The translations under genes and the position numbers were made by a program. This document shows, piece after piece, positions 8,165 to 17,900 of a DNA stretch of 44,407 nt (position 1 is its first letter; each line of letters begins with the position of its first letter). Source of the DNA: Acidimicrobiaceae bacterium. Lineage in GTDB: Bacteria > Actinomycetota > Acidimicrobiia > Acidimicrobiales > Bog-793. The notes under the pieces were generated by a model. It searched no databases. It had not been told where the DNA came from and saw only the letters and a list, made by a program, of their open reading frames with translations. The DNA is taken from the NCBI GenBank assembly GCA_003140595.1, contig PLKG01000091.1, forward strand, positions 70,807-115,213. Reading direction: 5' to 3'.

Positions 8165-9610
8165 ATGGAGGAGAACCTGGAGAAGTACCGCCCGCTGTTC
8201 ATCGGTGGCGAATGGGTGGATCCCGCTCAAGGTGAGACCGGTGACGACATCAACCCGGCAACCGGGAAGACGATCGCCAAAGTTGCTGTAGCCGCCGAGC
8301 AGGACGTTGAGAGGGCGGTGACCGCTGCGCAGAAGGCCTACGACGACGTCTGGTTCGACACGCCTCCGAAAGAACGCAGTGCCATGCTCCTCAAGCTTGC
8401 CGACGCCATCGACGCCGACGCGGACGAGCTTGCCCGACTCGAGTCCATCGACGTCGGAAAGCCGATCACGGTCTCGAAAGCGGACATCCCCTTCGTGTCC
8501 GACAGTCTCCGCTTCTTTGCAGGAGCTGCCCGCTGCCAAGAAGGCAAGTCAACCGGTGAGTACGAGAGGGGGTTCACCTCCATGATCCGGCGGGAGCCGT
8601 TGGGCGTCACCGTCGGTATCTGCCCTTGGAACTACCCGTTGATGATGGCCATCTGGAAGCTCGGCCCCGCCTTGGCGGCTGGTAACACGTCCATCATCAA
8701 GCCGGCGCAGATCACGCCGCTCACCACGCTCCGCTTAGCGGACCTGGCAGCGGACATAGTTCCCGCGGGTGTGTTCAACGTCGTGACAGGCCGGGGCGCG
8801 GTCATAGGCGACGCTCTTACGCGACACCCAGCGGTCCGTCTCGTGTCTGTCACCGGCGATACGGCGACAGGCAAGATCATCGCCGCCGCCTGTGCCGAGA
8901 CAGTTAAGCGTGCCCACCTGGAGCTCGGAGGAAAGGCCCCTGTGGTGGTCTTCGACGACGCTGATTTGGAGGCTCTGGTCGAGTCACTGAAGTTCGCTGG
9001 CTACGCCAACACCGGCCAAGACTGCACTGCGTCATGCCGCGTGGTCACCGGTCCCAAGATCTACGACGACCTCCTGTCCGCTCTGGTGCCGGCTGTCGAG
9101 TCGATCAAGGTCGGCGACATCTCCGACGCCGCGGTCGAGGTCGGACCGCTTGTCTCGGCCAAACAACGCGAAAATGTGAAGGGCTTCGTCGACCGGGCAC
9201 AGGACGCCGGGGCCAAAATCCTAACGGGTGGCTCGGAAATATCCGGGCCGGGATTCTTCTACAAGCCGACCGTGGTCACCGACGTCGACCAGAAGGCTGA
9301 GATCGTGCAGCGGGAGGTGTTCGGCCCTGTCGTCACAGTGCAGCGATTCTCCGACGAGGATCAAGCCGTGGCCTGGGCCAACGATGTCGACTACGGGTTG
9401 GCCTCCTCGGTGTGGACCCGCGACATCGCCCGCGCGATGCGAGTCGCTCGCCGGCTTCAATACGGAGCTGTCTGGGTCAACACCCATTTCTGGCTCACCC
9501 CAGAGATGCCGCACGGCGGTTACAAACAGAGCGGTTACGGCAAGGACCTGTCGATGTACTCCCTCGAGGACTACACCCAGATCAAGCACGTGATGACGCC
9601 GCTTGCATAG
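8165..9610 (+). CDS. Aldehyde dehydrogenase, gamma-aminobutyraldehyde dehydrogenase type
   Basis: NAD(P)-dependent oxidation of an aldehyde to a carboxylate in the cytosol. The 482-residue chain has the usual length. Key sites are [21 protein letters not shown] (cofactor pocket), ELGGKAP with the general-base Glu near residue 253, and [11 protein letters not shown] with the catalytic Cys near residue 286. The GQDCTA context, rather than GQxCxx in general, is characteristic of PatD/YdcW-type gamma-aminobutyraldehyde dehydrogenases that work in putrescine and arginine breakdown. The specificity call is inference. ATG at 8165 has GGAAAGGAG at 8147-8154; an upstream in-frame extension lacks homology. 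Following amino acid genes and preceding a solute-binding protein on the same strand, it fits amine catabolism. Confidence 0.88.
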   Translation: MEENLEKYRPLFIGGEWVDPAQGETGDDINPATGKTIAKVAVAAEQDVERAVTAAQKAYDDVWFDTPPKERSAMLLKLADAIDADADELARLESIDVGKPITVSKADIPFVSDSLRFFAGAARCQEGKSTGEYERGFTSMIRREPLGVTVGICPWNYPLMMAIWKLGPALAAGNTSIIKPAQITPLTTLRLADLAADIVPAGVFNVVTGRGAVIGDALTRHPAVRLVSVTGDTATGKIIAAACAETVKRAHLELGGKAPVVVFDDADLEALVESLKFAGYANTGQDCTASCRVVTGPKIYDDLLSALVPAVESIKVGDISDAAVEVGPLVSAKQRENVKGFVDRAQDAGAKILTGGSEISGPGFFYKPTVVTDVDQKAEIVQREVFGPVVTVQRFSDEDQAVAWANDVDYGLASSVWTRDIARAMRVARRLQYGAVWVNTHFWLTPEMPHGGYKQSGYGKDLSMYSLEDYTQIKHVMTPLA

Positions 9611-9840
9611 ATCCACCACCCGCGAACCTCGGCGTCGCGAGGACAAGGGCCGGTCGACGACATCCGAGGATCAGGCACAGCGGGAGGACCCATCGCGCTC
9701 CGCCACGACACGGGCCTCGGCGCCGACACAACCTAGGTGCCGCGGATACCTCGAGGTTCCTAGGCTTCGGCCTCACAGAACGCCCGGCGTGTGCTGTGGG
9801 CCTTGATGGACCCGACGAGGCGAGGATGAGGAGCGGTCCT

Positions 9841-11424
9841 ATGACCGAACGAGAATTCGAACTGAGCCGGAGGGATCTACTGGGTTACGCGGCCAGGGGT
9901 GCGGCACTTCTCGGCACGGGGGGCCTGCTGGCCGCATGCAGCTCCAGCGCCGCGAGCCCCAGCACCACCACGACGACGCCGATCCTCAAGCTCGGCGGAA
10001 CGCTGAGGGCCGGCCTCAGTGGAGGCAGTGGTAAAGACACCCTCGACCCTCATAACTGGGTCAGCCTTGTCGACGGCGCCCGCGTGTACTCCCTGTTCAA
10101 CCCCTTGGTGGACTTCGACCTCGACGCCCATCCCGTGTTGAGCCTCGCCGAGGAGCTCACTCCGAGCAAAGACGCGATGCGCTGGACGATCCGGGTGCAG
10201 TCGGACATCGAGTTTCACAACGGCAAAACGCTCAGCGCCGACGACGTCTTGTACAGCTTCCAACGCATCGTGAACCCTAAGAGACCGGCTCTCGGTGCCA
10301 GCTCGCTCGTGGCCCTCGATATCGCCAACGCGAGGAAGATCGACAAACTCACAATAGAGATCCCGTGCCTAACTCCGTTCTCACCGTTGAAGGACATCTT
10401 GTGCGCATATCACTTCTTCGTCGTACCGGTGGGATTCGACTTGAACAAGCCGGTAGGTACCGGACCTTTCAAGTTCAAGTCGTTCGTCGCCGGCAGACAG
10501 AGCACGTTCGTGAAGAACAAGAACTACTGGGAGACCGGCCTGCCCTATCTAGGTCAGCTCGTGATCAACGACGTCCTCGGTGAGGTCAGCCGGGTGAATG
10601 CACTGGGCAGCGGCACGCTCGATGTCATCGACCAGCTTTCCGCCTACTCGATCCCGGCAGTGCGCGCGGGCGGCAACAACGTAATCGTCACGTGGGGTGG
10701 CGGCTACACGCCCTTCACGATGCGAGTCGATCAGCCGCCGTTCGACGACGTCCGCGTCCGCCAGGCCTTCCGCCTCATCTGTGATCGCCAGTACATGCTC
10801 GACACCGTCTTCAGTGGGAACGGCAGGATCGGCAACGACGTGTTCGGCCTGCGCGACATCATGTACGACTCCGCTCTGCCCCAGCGCGTGCAGGACATCG
10901 ACCAGGCCAAGAGCCTGCTTGCAAGGGCGGGGCACCCCAAACTGACTGTCGAGTTGGTGACCGGCGAGATAGGGCCGGGCTCGATGCAGGCCGCGCAGGT
11001 CTTCAAGCAGCAGGCCGCGCTGGCCGGCGTGACTGTGAAACTGAGGGAGGTCACGCGTTCGGAGCTCTTCGGTCCGAATTACCTCAGCTGGACCTTCGCC
11101 CAGGACCGCTGGAAGTACTACCCATACTTCTCGAACGTCCTTCAGTCCACTCTTCCCCGTTCCCCCTTGAACGAATGCCACACGAACAACGCCGCCTACG
11201 TGAGCCTGTACAAGAAGGCGGTGGCCACCCTCGATGGTCACAGGCGGTCGGAGATCGCCCATGAGATGCAGCAGATGGAGTACTCGGGCGCGGCGAGCGG
11301 ATACGTCATCCCCTACTTCAACCCTGACATCGACGCCTATGGCTCCCGTGTGAACGGCGTCGTATCGAGCAAGACCGGCCTTCCTCTAGGGGCCTTCAGC
11401 TTCAAGAACATGTGGCTCTCGTGA
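9841..11424 (+). CDS. Tat-exported lipoprotein, family 5 solute-binding protein
   Basis: Substrate-binding subunit of an ABC importer, 527 residues. The N-terminus carries a twin-arginine motif (SRRDLL, residues 10-15), a hydrophobic stretch and a lipobox LLAAC near residue 36, so the protein should be exported folded by Tat and lipid-anchored. Family 5 landmarks are WTIRVQSDIEFHNGKTLSADDVLYSFQRI and GTGPFKF. ATG at 9841 is chosen over ATG at 9826 because AGGAG at 9829-9833 sits seven bases upstream and the Tat signal begins sensibly. It is a distant paralogue of the Sec-exported binding protein at the left end. It follows the aldehyde dehydrogenase by 230 bases and has no adjacent permease or ATPase. 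Confidence 0.9.
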   Translation: MTEREFELSRRDLLGYAARGAALLGTGGLLAACSSSAASPSTTTTTPILKLGGTLRAGLSGGSGKDTLDPHNWVSLVDGARVYSLFNPLVDFDLDAHPVLSLAEELTPSKDAMRWTIRVQSDIEFHNGKTLSADDVLYSFQRIVNPKRPALGASSLVALDIANARKIDKLTIEIPCLTPFSPLKDILCAYHFFVVPVGFDLNKPVGTGPFKFKSFVAGRQSTFVKNKNYWETGLPYLGQLVINDVLGEVSRVNALGSGTLDVIDQLSAYSIPAVRAGGNNVIVTWGGGYTPFTMRVDQPPFDDVRVRQAFRLICDRQYMLDTVFSGNGRIGNDVFGLRDIMYDSALPQRVQDIDQAKSLLARAGHPKLTVELVTGEIGPGSMQAAQVFKQQAALAGVTVKLREVTRSELFGPNYLSWTFAQDRWKYYPYFSNVLQSTLPRSPLNECHTNNAAYVSLYKKAVATLDGHRRSEIAHEMQQMEYSGAASGYVIPYFNPDIDAYGSRVNGVVSSKTGLPLGAFSFKNMWLS

Positions 11425-11684
11425 GCACCGCAACTCACCCAAGCGGGCGGTCAGCCCTGTCATCTGGCTCTGCGCGTTTGAGTGGGGAGCGCGTTCAGAT
11501 GCGGGGTGGTGTTGGGCGGATCGGCCATGTCACCTCGTAGAGCCGGAGGAGTTCGCGGGTCGGCGTGACTGTCGAAGCCCTCGAACCTGCGTCAGCGGTG
11601 CTCGTCGCTCTCGCCCAACAACAAGAACCTCTCGATGCCGCGCCGTTCCCGTCGCTGTGCCGGACCAATACGAAGGCAAGCCAA

Positions 11685-12569
11685 TCAGTTTGAACGGAGA
11701 GCTTCGACCAGCTCGTCCAACATCCGGTCGAGCGCGCCTAAGCCGACCGAGAGATGACCCTCCCCCCTTTCGAGATTGACCGAGGCATGAGGAAGCTGCG
11801 AGCAGAGCCACTGGCCGTGGGCGAACGGCACCATCAAGTCAGCCCTCCCTTGCCAGATCATGGTCGGGATCGAAACCTCACTTAGATCGAAGCCCCAGGG
11901 TTTGACGAATGCCAGGTCATCGTCGAGCCACCCGTCGACGCCGATCCGCAGGGCCTCGTGAAAGGACCAAGCCATGTCCTCCCCGAACTCGCCGGTCAGC
12001 ACGGCTCTGTCGACCTCGGGCAGCACCGACCCGAGCGACGTCACGATGTCAGCTGCGGTGACTTCTGTTAGATGCTCCCGCATTTGCTCAAGATACGGGC
12101 GCAACCTCTCTTCACCTTGGACCGCGGACCCGAACTCGGTCACGTTCTCCTCGCCCATGCCGGCCATCCAGTCGAGACCGTCGGCCTCGTAGGGGGCAAC
12201 ACTGGCGATCAACAGCACCGCTGCGGCCTCGTCGAGCCTCGCGGCACAGGCGAGCGCGTGAGGGCCGCCGCCGGACCATCCACCGACCACGCAACCTTCG
12301 GCGCCGATCGTGGCGAGTACCGCCTTGGTGTCCGCCACGACATCGACGACGCTACGGCCCGCTTGACGGCTCGAATCCCCGTACCCCGGTCGCGAGGTCG
12401 TGACGAGGCGTAATCCTCGCTCGTGGGCCGCTCTTGCGATGGCTCGGATCGGTGTGGCGGCACCAGGTGTCCCGTGATGGAAGACGAAGGGTAGGCCATC
12501 TGGCGGCCCGCTCACGCGAAAGTCAAGGCATCGCCCATCAGGGAGTTGAAGGACTTCGACGGCGGTCAT
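11685..12569 (-). CDS. Alpha/beta hydrolase
   Basis: A 294-residue serine hydrolase of the alpha/beta fold. The oxyanion-hole motif is FHHGTPG (about 30-36), the nucleophile elbow is GGWSGGG with Ser99, the acid is the Asp in [12 protein letters not shown] near residue 247, and the His is in GEGHLSVG near the C-terminus, so the triad is complete. A cap region lies between about 130 and 225. The closest known roles are esterases, lactonases or haloalkane/epoxide-type hydrolases; the substrate cannot be assigned. It lies on the same strand as, and 140 bases downstream of, the molybdenum hydroxylase. A run of ten C residues (12659-12668) separates them. Confidence 0.88.
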   Translation of the reverse strand: MTAVEVLQLPDGRCLDFRVSGPPDGLPFVFHHGTPGAATPIRAIARAAHERGLRLVTTSRPGYGDSSRQAGRSVVDVVADTKAVLATIGAEGCVVGGWSGGGPHALACAARLDEAAAVLLIASVAPYEADGLDWMAGMGEENVTEFGSAVQGEERLRPYLEQMREHLTEVTAADIVTSLGSVLPEVDRAVLTGEFGEDMAWSFHEALRIGVDGWLDDDLAFVKPWGFDLSEVSIPTMIWQGRADLMVPFAHGQWLCSQLPHASVNLERGEGHLSVGLGALDRMLDELVEALRSN

Positions 12570-12709
12570 GCGGTCATCCTGCCATGTTCGCCCGGGCTGT
12601 CCAGCACGAGTGGATGCCGATCGCGAGATGGGCCCGTGACCTCTGACCGCGCTGAAGACCCCCCCCCCGAGATCTCACTCCCCAACGCGGAAAGCCGTCA
12701 GTCTGCGCT

Positions 12710-15310
12710 TCAGACACCGTGCGGCTGCGCGACAGACGAGGTCAAGAGGTCGTCGGGGAGCAGCGGGAGCGACCGCAGACGACGTCCTGTCAAGTCGAAC
12801 ATGGCATTGGCAATCGCTGGAGCAACGGCGATCATCGGCGTCTCTCCGGCTCCTGCCGAGGGCAGGTCGGGTCGGTTCAACAGGACGACCTCGATTGGCG
12901 GCACGTCGGAGATCCGCGGGACGCGGTAGGCGGAGAACGACCCGTTTGTGATTGCCCCGGCGATGAAGTGGACCGCCTCAAAGAGCGCGCCGCCAAGAGC
13001 AAGGACCGTGGCGCCCTCGATCTGACCGACCACGGTATCGGGGTTCACTACTGCGCCGCATTCGTAGCAGGTGACGATGCGGACCACCTGCAGACGGCCA
13101 TCGCGTCCGATTCCGACCTGCGCCGCGGTCGCAACCCGTCCCTCTTTCTCGAGCCCACACGCTATGCCCTGGCCGGCGCTGGCATGCCCAGTGGTCCAGC
13201 CGAAACTCTCAGCGGCAACCCCCACCACGTTTACGAGCCGTTCGTCGGCCAGGTTGGCGATGCGGAACGCGACCGGATCGTTGCCGAGCCGGTGTGCCAG
13301 CTCGTCGATGTGCGACTCCCGGGCGAAGTTGTTGGCCGTGGCGGCCAGGGCGCGGAACGAGCCGCGGGTGAGCGGGCTCTCAGCGGGCTGGTAGTCGATC
13401 CGCTGGTTCGCCACGCGGTAGGGCGTGGTGATGGCGGCCGGTCCTGAATTGATGTTGGCGAAGGTCCAAGCTGTCAGCTCACCATCGGCTGTCGCACCCG
13501 CTTTCACGTCGATGACGGCGGCCGGACGGAGCGTGCCGACACTGAACTCCTCACCGCGGGTCCAAGCGACCCGGACCGGGCCACCCACCTCCCGAGCGAG
13601 TTGCGCCGCCTCTGTCGCGACACCGCCCGCGTGCTTGCCACCGAATCCGCCGCCTGTCGGTGGGACGATCACGCGGACATCCTGCTCGCCCAGACCCAGG
13701 GCTGCGGCGACCTGGGCCCGGACCATGAAAGGCGTCTGCGTGCCGGTCCAGACAGTAAGGCGCCCGTGGTCGTCCCAAACTGCCAAGGCGACTCGGGTCT
13801 CGAGGGAAGCGGGGGCAACGAACGCGGTGGAATAGCTGGCGTCCACTCGCACGGTCGCGGCGTCGAGGGCGGCGCTCGGATCGCCTTGTTCGAAGTGGAA
13901 CGGTCCACTCCAACCCTCGTCTCCCGCTAGGGGATGCGAGCGTAGGAACTCGTCGAGGTCATCGTCCGAGGGCGCGCCCGGAATATCCCAGGTTGCCTCT
14001 AGGCAGGCCAGTGCCGCCCGGACCTGCACCCTGTCGCCAGCGACGACGCCGATACCTGAGGAGGTGCGCGCCACGACGACGTCGCCAATGCTGTCGAGTG
14101 CATCGGTGCGGAGATGAACGAGCTTGGAGTCGAGAACAGGCGCCCGCAGCATGGCCCCGTGCCGTAGGCCGGGCATGCTCAGGTCAGTCACGAACCGTAG
14201 GCCACCGGTTACGGCGTCGAGGGTGCGAGTGGGTATATGCGCTGTCCCCGCGATCCGCCAGTTCGATGGAGCGGTGACCGCAGGCTCACCGGTGACGATC
14301 TCCACTCTCCGGGTCCCGACGGGGACCGGCAACAGAGAGCGGGCGTACGCGGCGACACAGCTGAGCGCTCTCCCGGCGTCGGGCATGGAACGACTGCCGA
14401 AGGTACCCATGTCGTAAGGGCACAGGTCGGTATCGCCCATCGCGAGACGAACACTCTCGAGCGGCACGTGAAGCTCCTCGGCAACGAGCAGCCCAAGCGC
14501 GGTGCGGTTGTCCTGGCCCACGTCAACCTTGCCTGTGAACGCAGTGACGATCCCATCGCCTGTGACATGCAACCAGGCGCCGCCACTGGTCGACCACGTT
14601 CCCGGCGCCGGTTCTTCTGGCGGGAGGACCACGACCAAGCCGTCCCCGAGAACCCCGAACCAGTCTCGGTTCGCAGGATCGGTCATGTCCCACGGCCGCG
14701 CCGGCCTGTAGGCAGGCAGGCCAGGTTCGGGAGTCTGCCAATCATCCACCTCCGTTGTAGTCGCCAACTTGCGACCGAGACCCGGCTGCTCGACCAGCGC
14801 GGCAGCCCGGTGTACCGCCTTTCGAATGCGCGCATACGAGCCACAACGGCAGATGTTGCCGGACAGCGCCCTGTTCACGGCTTCGTCGTCCGGATTGCGG
14901 TCATGGGCCAGTAGGGCGACTACAGACAGGACCATCCCAGGCGCGCAGTAGCCGCACTGGGCAGCGCCGAGCTCGACAAATGCCTGTTGGACCGGGTGCA
15001 GGCGGCCGTCGGTCATGAGTCCTTCGATGGTGGTCACGCTCGCCCCGGCTATGTCCTCGACGCGCTGTTGACAGGCACGCACAGGCAGGTCGTCGACGAG
15101 GACGGTGCAGGACCCGCACGCACCCTCTCCGCAACCCGGCTTGGCACCGGTCAGGCCCAACTCGCCTCGCAGCGCTGACAGCAGCGACATGGTTGCGGGC
15201 ACCGAGTGCTCGGTTCCGTTGACGACCAGCGTTACTCGGTTTCGCGCCTCGACCCCTTCTGTGGGATCGTCCGACTGGTTGGGAACACGACCTTCGTCAG
15301 TGCTGGACAT
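12710..15310 (-). CDS. Fused 2Fe-2S / molybdopterin hydroxylase (xanthine-dehydrogenase family, IorAB-like)
   Basis: A single 866-residue chain joins the iron-sulfur and molybdenum parts of a xanthine-oxidase-family hydroxylase. Residues 30-105 are a plant-type ferredoxin domain with CGEGACGSC ligands (Cys60, 65, 68 and 80). Residues 110-185 are the [2Fe-2S] helical domain (CGYCAPG and CRCG). The rest is a molybdopterin subunit whose VDVGQDNRTALGLLVAEEL segment (about 260) comes before the hammerhead domain, the permuted order known from isoquinoline 1-oxidoreductase. GGGFGGKHAGG (about 553) binds the cofactor and GAGETP (about 820) holds the catalytic Glu. There is no FAD subunit nearby, so electrons must go to another acceptor. 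ATG at 15310 has AGGATG just upstream. Substrate unknown; N-heterocycles or aldehydes are typical. Confidence 0.9.
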   Translation of the reverse strand: MSSTDEGRVPNQSDDPTEGVEARNRVTLVVNGTEHSVPATMSLLSALRGELGLTGAKPGCGEGACGSCTVLVDDLPVRACQQRVEDIAGASVTTIEGLMTDGRLHPVQQAFVELGAAQCGYCAPGMVLSVVALLAHDRNPDDEAVNRALSGNICRCGSYARIRKAVHRAAALVEQPGLGRKLATTTEVDDWQTPEPGLPAYRPARPWDMTDPANRDWFGVLGDGLVVVLPPEEPAPGTWSTSGGAWLHVTGDGIVTAFTGKVDVGQDNRTALGLLVAEELHVPLESVRLAMGDTDLCPYDMGTFGSRSMPDAGRALSCVAAYARSLLPVPVGTRRVEIVTGEPAVTAPSNWRIAGTAHIPTRTLDAVTGGLRFVTDLSMPGLRHGAMLRAPVLDSKLVHLRTDALDSIGDVVVARTSSGIGVVAGDRVQVRAALACLEATWDIPGAPSDDDLDEFLRSHPLAGDEGWSGPFHFEQGDPSAALDAATVRVDASYSTAFVAPASLETRVALAVWDDHGRLTVWTGTQTPFMVRAQVAAALGLGEQDVRVIVPPTGGGFGGKHAGGVATEAAQLAREVGGPVRVAWTRGEEFSVGTLRPAAVIDVKAGATADGELTAWTFANINSGPAAITTPYRVANQRIDYQPAESPLTRGSFRALAATANNFARESHIDELAHRLGNDPVAFRIANLADERLVNVVGVAAESFGWTTGHASAGQGIACGLEKEGRVATAAQVGIGRDGRLQVVRIVTCYECGAVVNPDTVVGQIEGATVLALGGALFEAVHFIAGAITNGSFSAYRVPRISDVPPIEVVLLNRPDLPSAGAGETPMIAVAPAIANAMFDLTGRRLRSLPLLPDDLLTSSVAQPHGV

Positions 15311-15446
15311 GGCCACATCCTGCCGGATCCCGATCGGTGCTGCTAGCACGACGCCGTGTGAAGGGGCCGACCACCTCGGCCCTCGATCCGCGTCGATGCA
15401 TGATCGAGCCAGCGATTACGTGACACCGCGAGGGGGGTGAGACGCG

Positions 15447-16180
15447 GTGATCAGCCGGCGGCTCTCGACCATGGGCCGAGCACGGCACGTCTCGTCGTAC
15501 CACTTGCGCACCACCCTGCACGAACGGTGGAGTCGCCACCTCTCCCTGGTCCTCCTCGTCGGGCTCGTCGGTGGCATCGGACTCGGCGGCGATCGTTGGT
15601 GCGCGTCGTACGCAGTCCGCCTTCCCGGCTACCTGGCCGCCACCGACGCGTCGGATCTGTGGGTCCAGACCTACGACATCACGTGCCTCGATGGCCTTGG
15701 CAACGGGTTGCTTGACCGAGTTCAAGCGGGCTCTCACCCAACCCGACCGAAACATGAACGGCCCCGTCATCGTGGTAGTCCGCCTTAGAGAAGGCCATGG
15801 GCGTCGCCCTGAACCCAGCATCGCTACAAAGGGGGGCCACACACGGACGACGGACAAGGTGATGACTAGCGATCCCCAAGGGGGCGGCAACGACGTTCAG
15901 CGTGCTGGGCGTCTGGCGGCCCGCAGAGATCGTGAATTACCAGTCGCCGGCGACACGCCCGGCATCTTGGTCGCAGGGCTCGCCGTCGTCGGCGTGCCGG
16001 TCGGGATCGCGCTCGGTCGGTTCGCCGCGACATCTACGCCGGTCCCGAGCCCTCGGTCCCCCTACCCGAGGTCCTCGTGGACGCGGTAGCAGTCTCGTGT
16101 TCGCGAACCTCGTGGCCGCCATCCCCAGGGCCTATGGCGGCCCGAACACGTACCACACTCGTGCTCCGGGCCGAATCAGT
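15447..16180 (+). pseudogene. Decayed FtsX/MacB-type ABC transporter permease
   Basis: Pieces of a large actinobacterial FtsX-like permease are spread over changing plus-strand frames. The N-terminal cytoplasmic and first membrane segment reads MGRARHVSSYHLRTTLHERW then SLVLLVGLVGGIG (15471-15585). A second frame supplies VGARRTQSAFPA (about 15595-15630), then the first frame resumes with ATDASDLWVQTYDI. After about 15730 the long periplasmic and central part is missing. C-terminal fragments follow: VWRPAEIVNYQS (about 15911-15946), VAGLAVVGVPVGIALGRF, LVFANLVAAI and finally MAARTRTTLVLRAE (16134-16175). Intact relatives exceed 800 residues, so most of the gene is deleted. The order of fragments is preserved, showing decay in place rather than chance matches. 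Confidence 0.7.
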
Positions 16181-16252
16181 TGGCCGAGTCGCGGTCACCA
16201 CTGGCAACAACGCCACAAATTGCCGGCCGGCAACAACGCCGAACAGGTCCGA

Positions 16253-16573
16253 CTAAATCTTGCGGACCTTGACGGCTGTTCCGTAGGCGCAGATCTCGGT
16301 CCAGTTCCCACCCATCTCCGAGGTGTCGAACCGCATGGCCAAGATGGCGTCGGCACCCTTCGCCTCTGCCTCTTCCACCATGCGCTGGGTCACCTCCTGG
16401 CGACTAGCGATCAGGTTCTTGGTCATGCCCTTGAGCTCGCCGCCGGCCAGGGACTTGAACCCGGCCCCGATCTGGGACCCGATGTTGCGGCTACGAACTG
16501 TCAATCCGAAGACCTCGCCCAAGACCTCTGTGACCTCACTGCCCGGCAAGTCGTTCATCGTCGAGATCAGCAT
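16253..16573 (-). CDS. YbjQ/UPF0145 family protein
   Basis: A 106-residue protein of the YbjQ (UPF0145, PF01906) family, small pentameric beta-rich proteins of unknown role. Typical features are the N-terminal strand followed by LGEVFGLTVRSRN, then the ELKGMTKNLIASRQEV helix, EAEAKGADAILAMRFDTSEMG and a closing EICAYGTAVKV strand. The length is normal for the family. GGGAGG sits seven bases ahead of the ATG. It is not obviously in an operon: the FtsX relic lies beyond its 3' end on the opposite strand and the next intact gene is divergent. Confidence 0.92.
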   Translation of the reverse strand: MLISTMNDLPGSEVTEVLGEVFGLTVRSRNIGSQIGAGFKSLAGGELKGMTKNLIASRQEVTQRMVEEAEAKGADAILAMRFDTSEMGGNWTEICAYGTAVKVRKI

Positions 16574-16769
16574 CTTCAGCCTCCCGTTATCGGTCGATGG
16601 GGCAAAGCTAGCGAACGCTCAAGGCGCGAGTGGGGCTCGCTCAAAATCGGTCCAAATCGGTGTCCGGGGCACACCTTGCTCCGATTCGCTACCGGTGTCG
16701 GTCGAGAACCTAGGGTGTCCCAGAGGCGCAGGCTCCGTGACGGACGACTGCTCGTCTCTTTGGAGGGCC

Positions 16770-17780
16770 ATGTCAGACAACTCGCAGGCCGTTGCCCAAC
16801 CTCCGAGCAGTGCGGGGCGCCGCGCCCCTTCTGTGGTTCTGTTCGGTGTAGGGGCGATCGTTCTAGCTCAGTTCCTTCTGGTTCTCATGTTCGCCTGGTC
16901 ATCGTCCCGCGCGGCACCGCACGATCTGCCTCTCGGCGTCAGCGGTCCCACGACACCCGCGACAGATCTCGCCCACGGTCTCGAGCAGGCCCAGCCCGGC
17001 GCGTTCACCGTCTCGGTGCTGACCGACGATGCCGCGGCTCGTGCGGCGGTCACAGACCGCCAGGTCTACGCCGCGGTCTCACTGGCGCCGGCCGGCGTCA
17101 CTCTCTACACAGCGTCGGAGGCGAGCCCGAGCGTTGCCCAGATGCTGACCCAAGCCGTGCCTGCGGCAATCGCGCGCGTTCTTCCCCATGCCACTGTGAC
17201 CATCGTTGACCTGGCGCCCAACCCTGCAGACGACCCGAAAGGGACGGCGATCCCCACCGCCCTGATCCCCTTGACTATGACCTCGATCGCTGCCGGCGCG
17301 GTGCTCGGGCTCCTGCTGGGCGACAGGCGCAAGAAGCTGGTGGGCCTGCTCGGTTACGCCATCCTCGCCGGCCTGCTCGTCACCTCGGCTCTTCAAGGTT
17401 TGCTCGGGGGATTGACGGGCTCCTGGTTCGCGAACGAGATCGTCATCACCCTGGGTGCCGGGGCGATCGCTGCTGTCACCTGCGGACTGGCCTCGATCGC
17501 CGGGATCGGGGGCATCCTCCTCACGCTGCTTGTGGCATGGTTCTTCGGCTTCGCCTTCTCCGGCGCGACCACAGCCTGGCAACTCATGCCTTCTCCGTGG
17601 GGACAGCTGGCGCAGTACCTACCCGTCGGAGCGACCAACACCGGCCTGAGATCAGTGGCCTTCTTCGACGGTGCCAAGGCCGCGGGACCGCTGGCGGTAC
17701 TGGCGGCATGGGCTCTCGCCGGGATCACCCTCACGTTGGTCAGAGGCGGTCGTCGGGAGGGGGTCGACAACTTTGCCTAG
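16770..17780 (+). CDS. YhgE/Pip-like or ABC-2-type membrane protein
   Basis: A 336-residue membrane protein with one N-terminal helix (about residues 20-40), an extracytoplasmic domain of about 140 residues, and five or six helices in the C-terminal half. The extracytoplasmic domain contains LTDDAAARAAVTDRQVYAAVSL and TQAVPAAIARVLP, the pattern of YhgE/Pip and ABC-2-type permease ectodomains in actinobacteria. Such proteins are often linked to export or to cell-surface assembly, but no ATPase partner is adjacent. GGAGGG at 16762-16767 lies only two bases from the ATG, an unusually short gap. The coding frame extends upstream without homology. Function is uncertain. Confidence 0.75.
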   Translation: MSDNSQAVAQPPSSAGRRAPSVVLFGVGAIVLAQFLLVLMFAWSSSRAAPHDLPLGVSGPTTPATDLAHGLEQAQPGAFTVSVLTDDAAARAAVTDRQVYAAVSLAPAGVTLYTASEASPSVAQMLTQAVPAAIARVLPHATVTIVDLAPNPADDPKGTAIPTALIPLTMTSIAAGAVLGLLLGDRRKKLVGLLGYAILAGLLVTSALQGLLGGLTGSWFANEIVITLGAGAIAAVTCGLASIAGIGGILLTLLVAWFFGFAFSGATTAWQLMPSPWGQLAQYLPVGATNTGLRSVAFFDGAKAAGPLAVLAAWALAGITLTLVRGGRREGVDNFA

Positions 17781-17900
17781 CCGGCGTCACTCGAGCACGA
17801 CCGCGTATCTGCAGGTGGAGATTGGTTCAGTGGAACGAATGGCTTCACTCGCGCGACGGCACCTGCGAACTCGAGCCTGATCGAGTACCGTCCCGGCCTT

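Noticed and set aside
10549-11262. 237-codon minus-strand frame opposite the Tat-exported binding protein
   Set aside because: No motif or start site; explained by the opposite-strand gene.
12659-12668. Run of ten C residues as a phase-variation tract
   Set aside because: It lies between the hydroxylase stop and the hydrolase start, in neither coding frame nor a recognisable promoter spacer; could also be a sequencing artefact.
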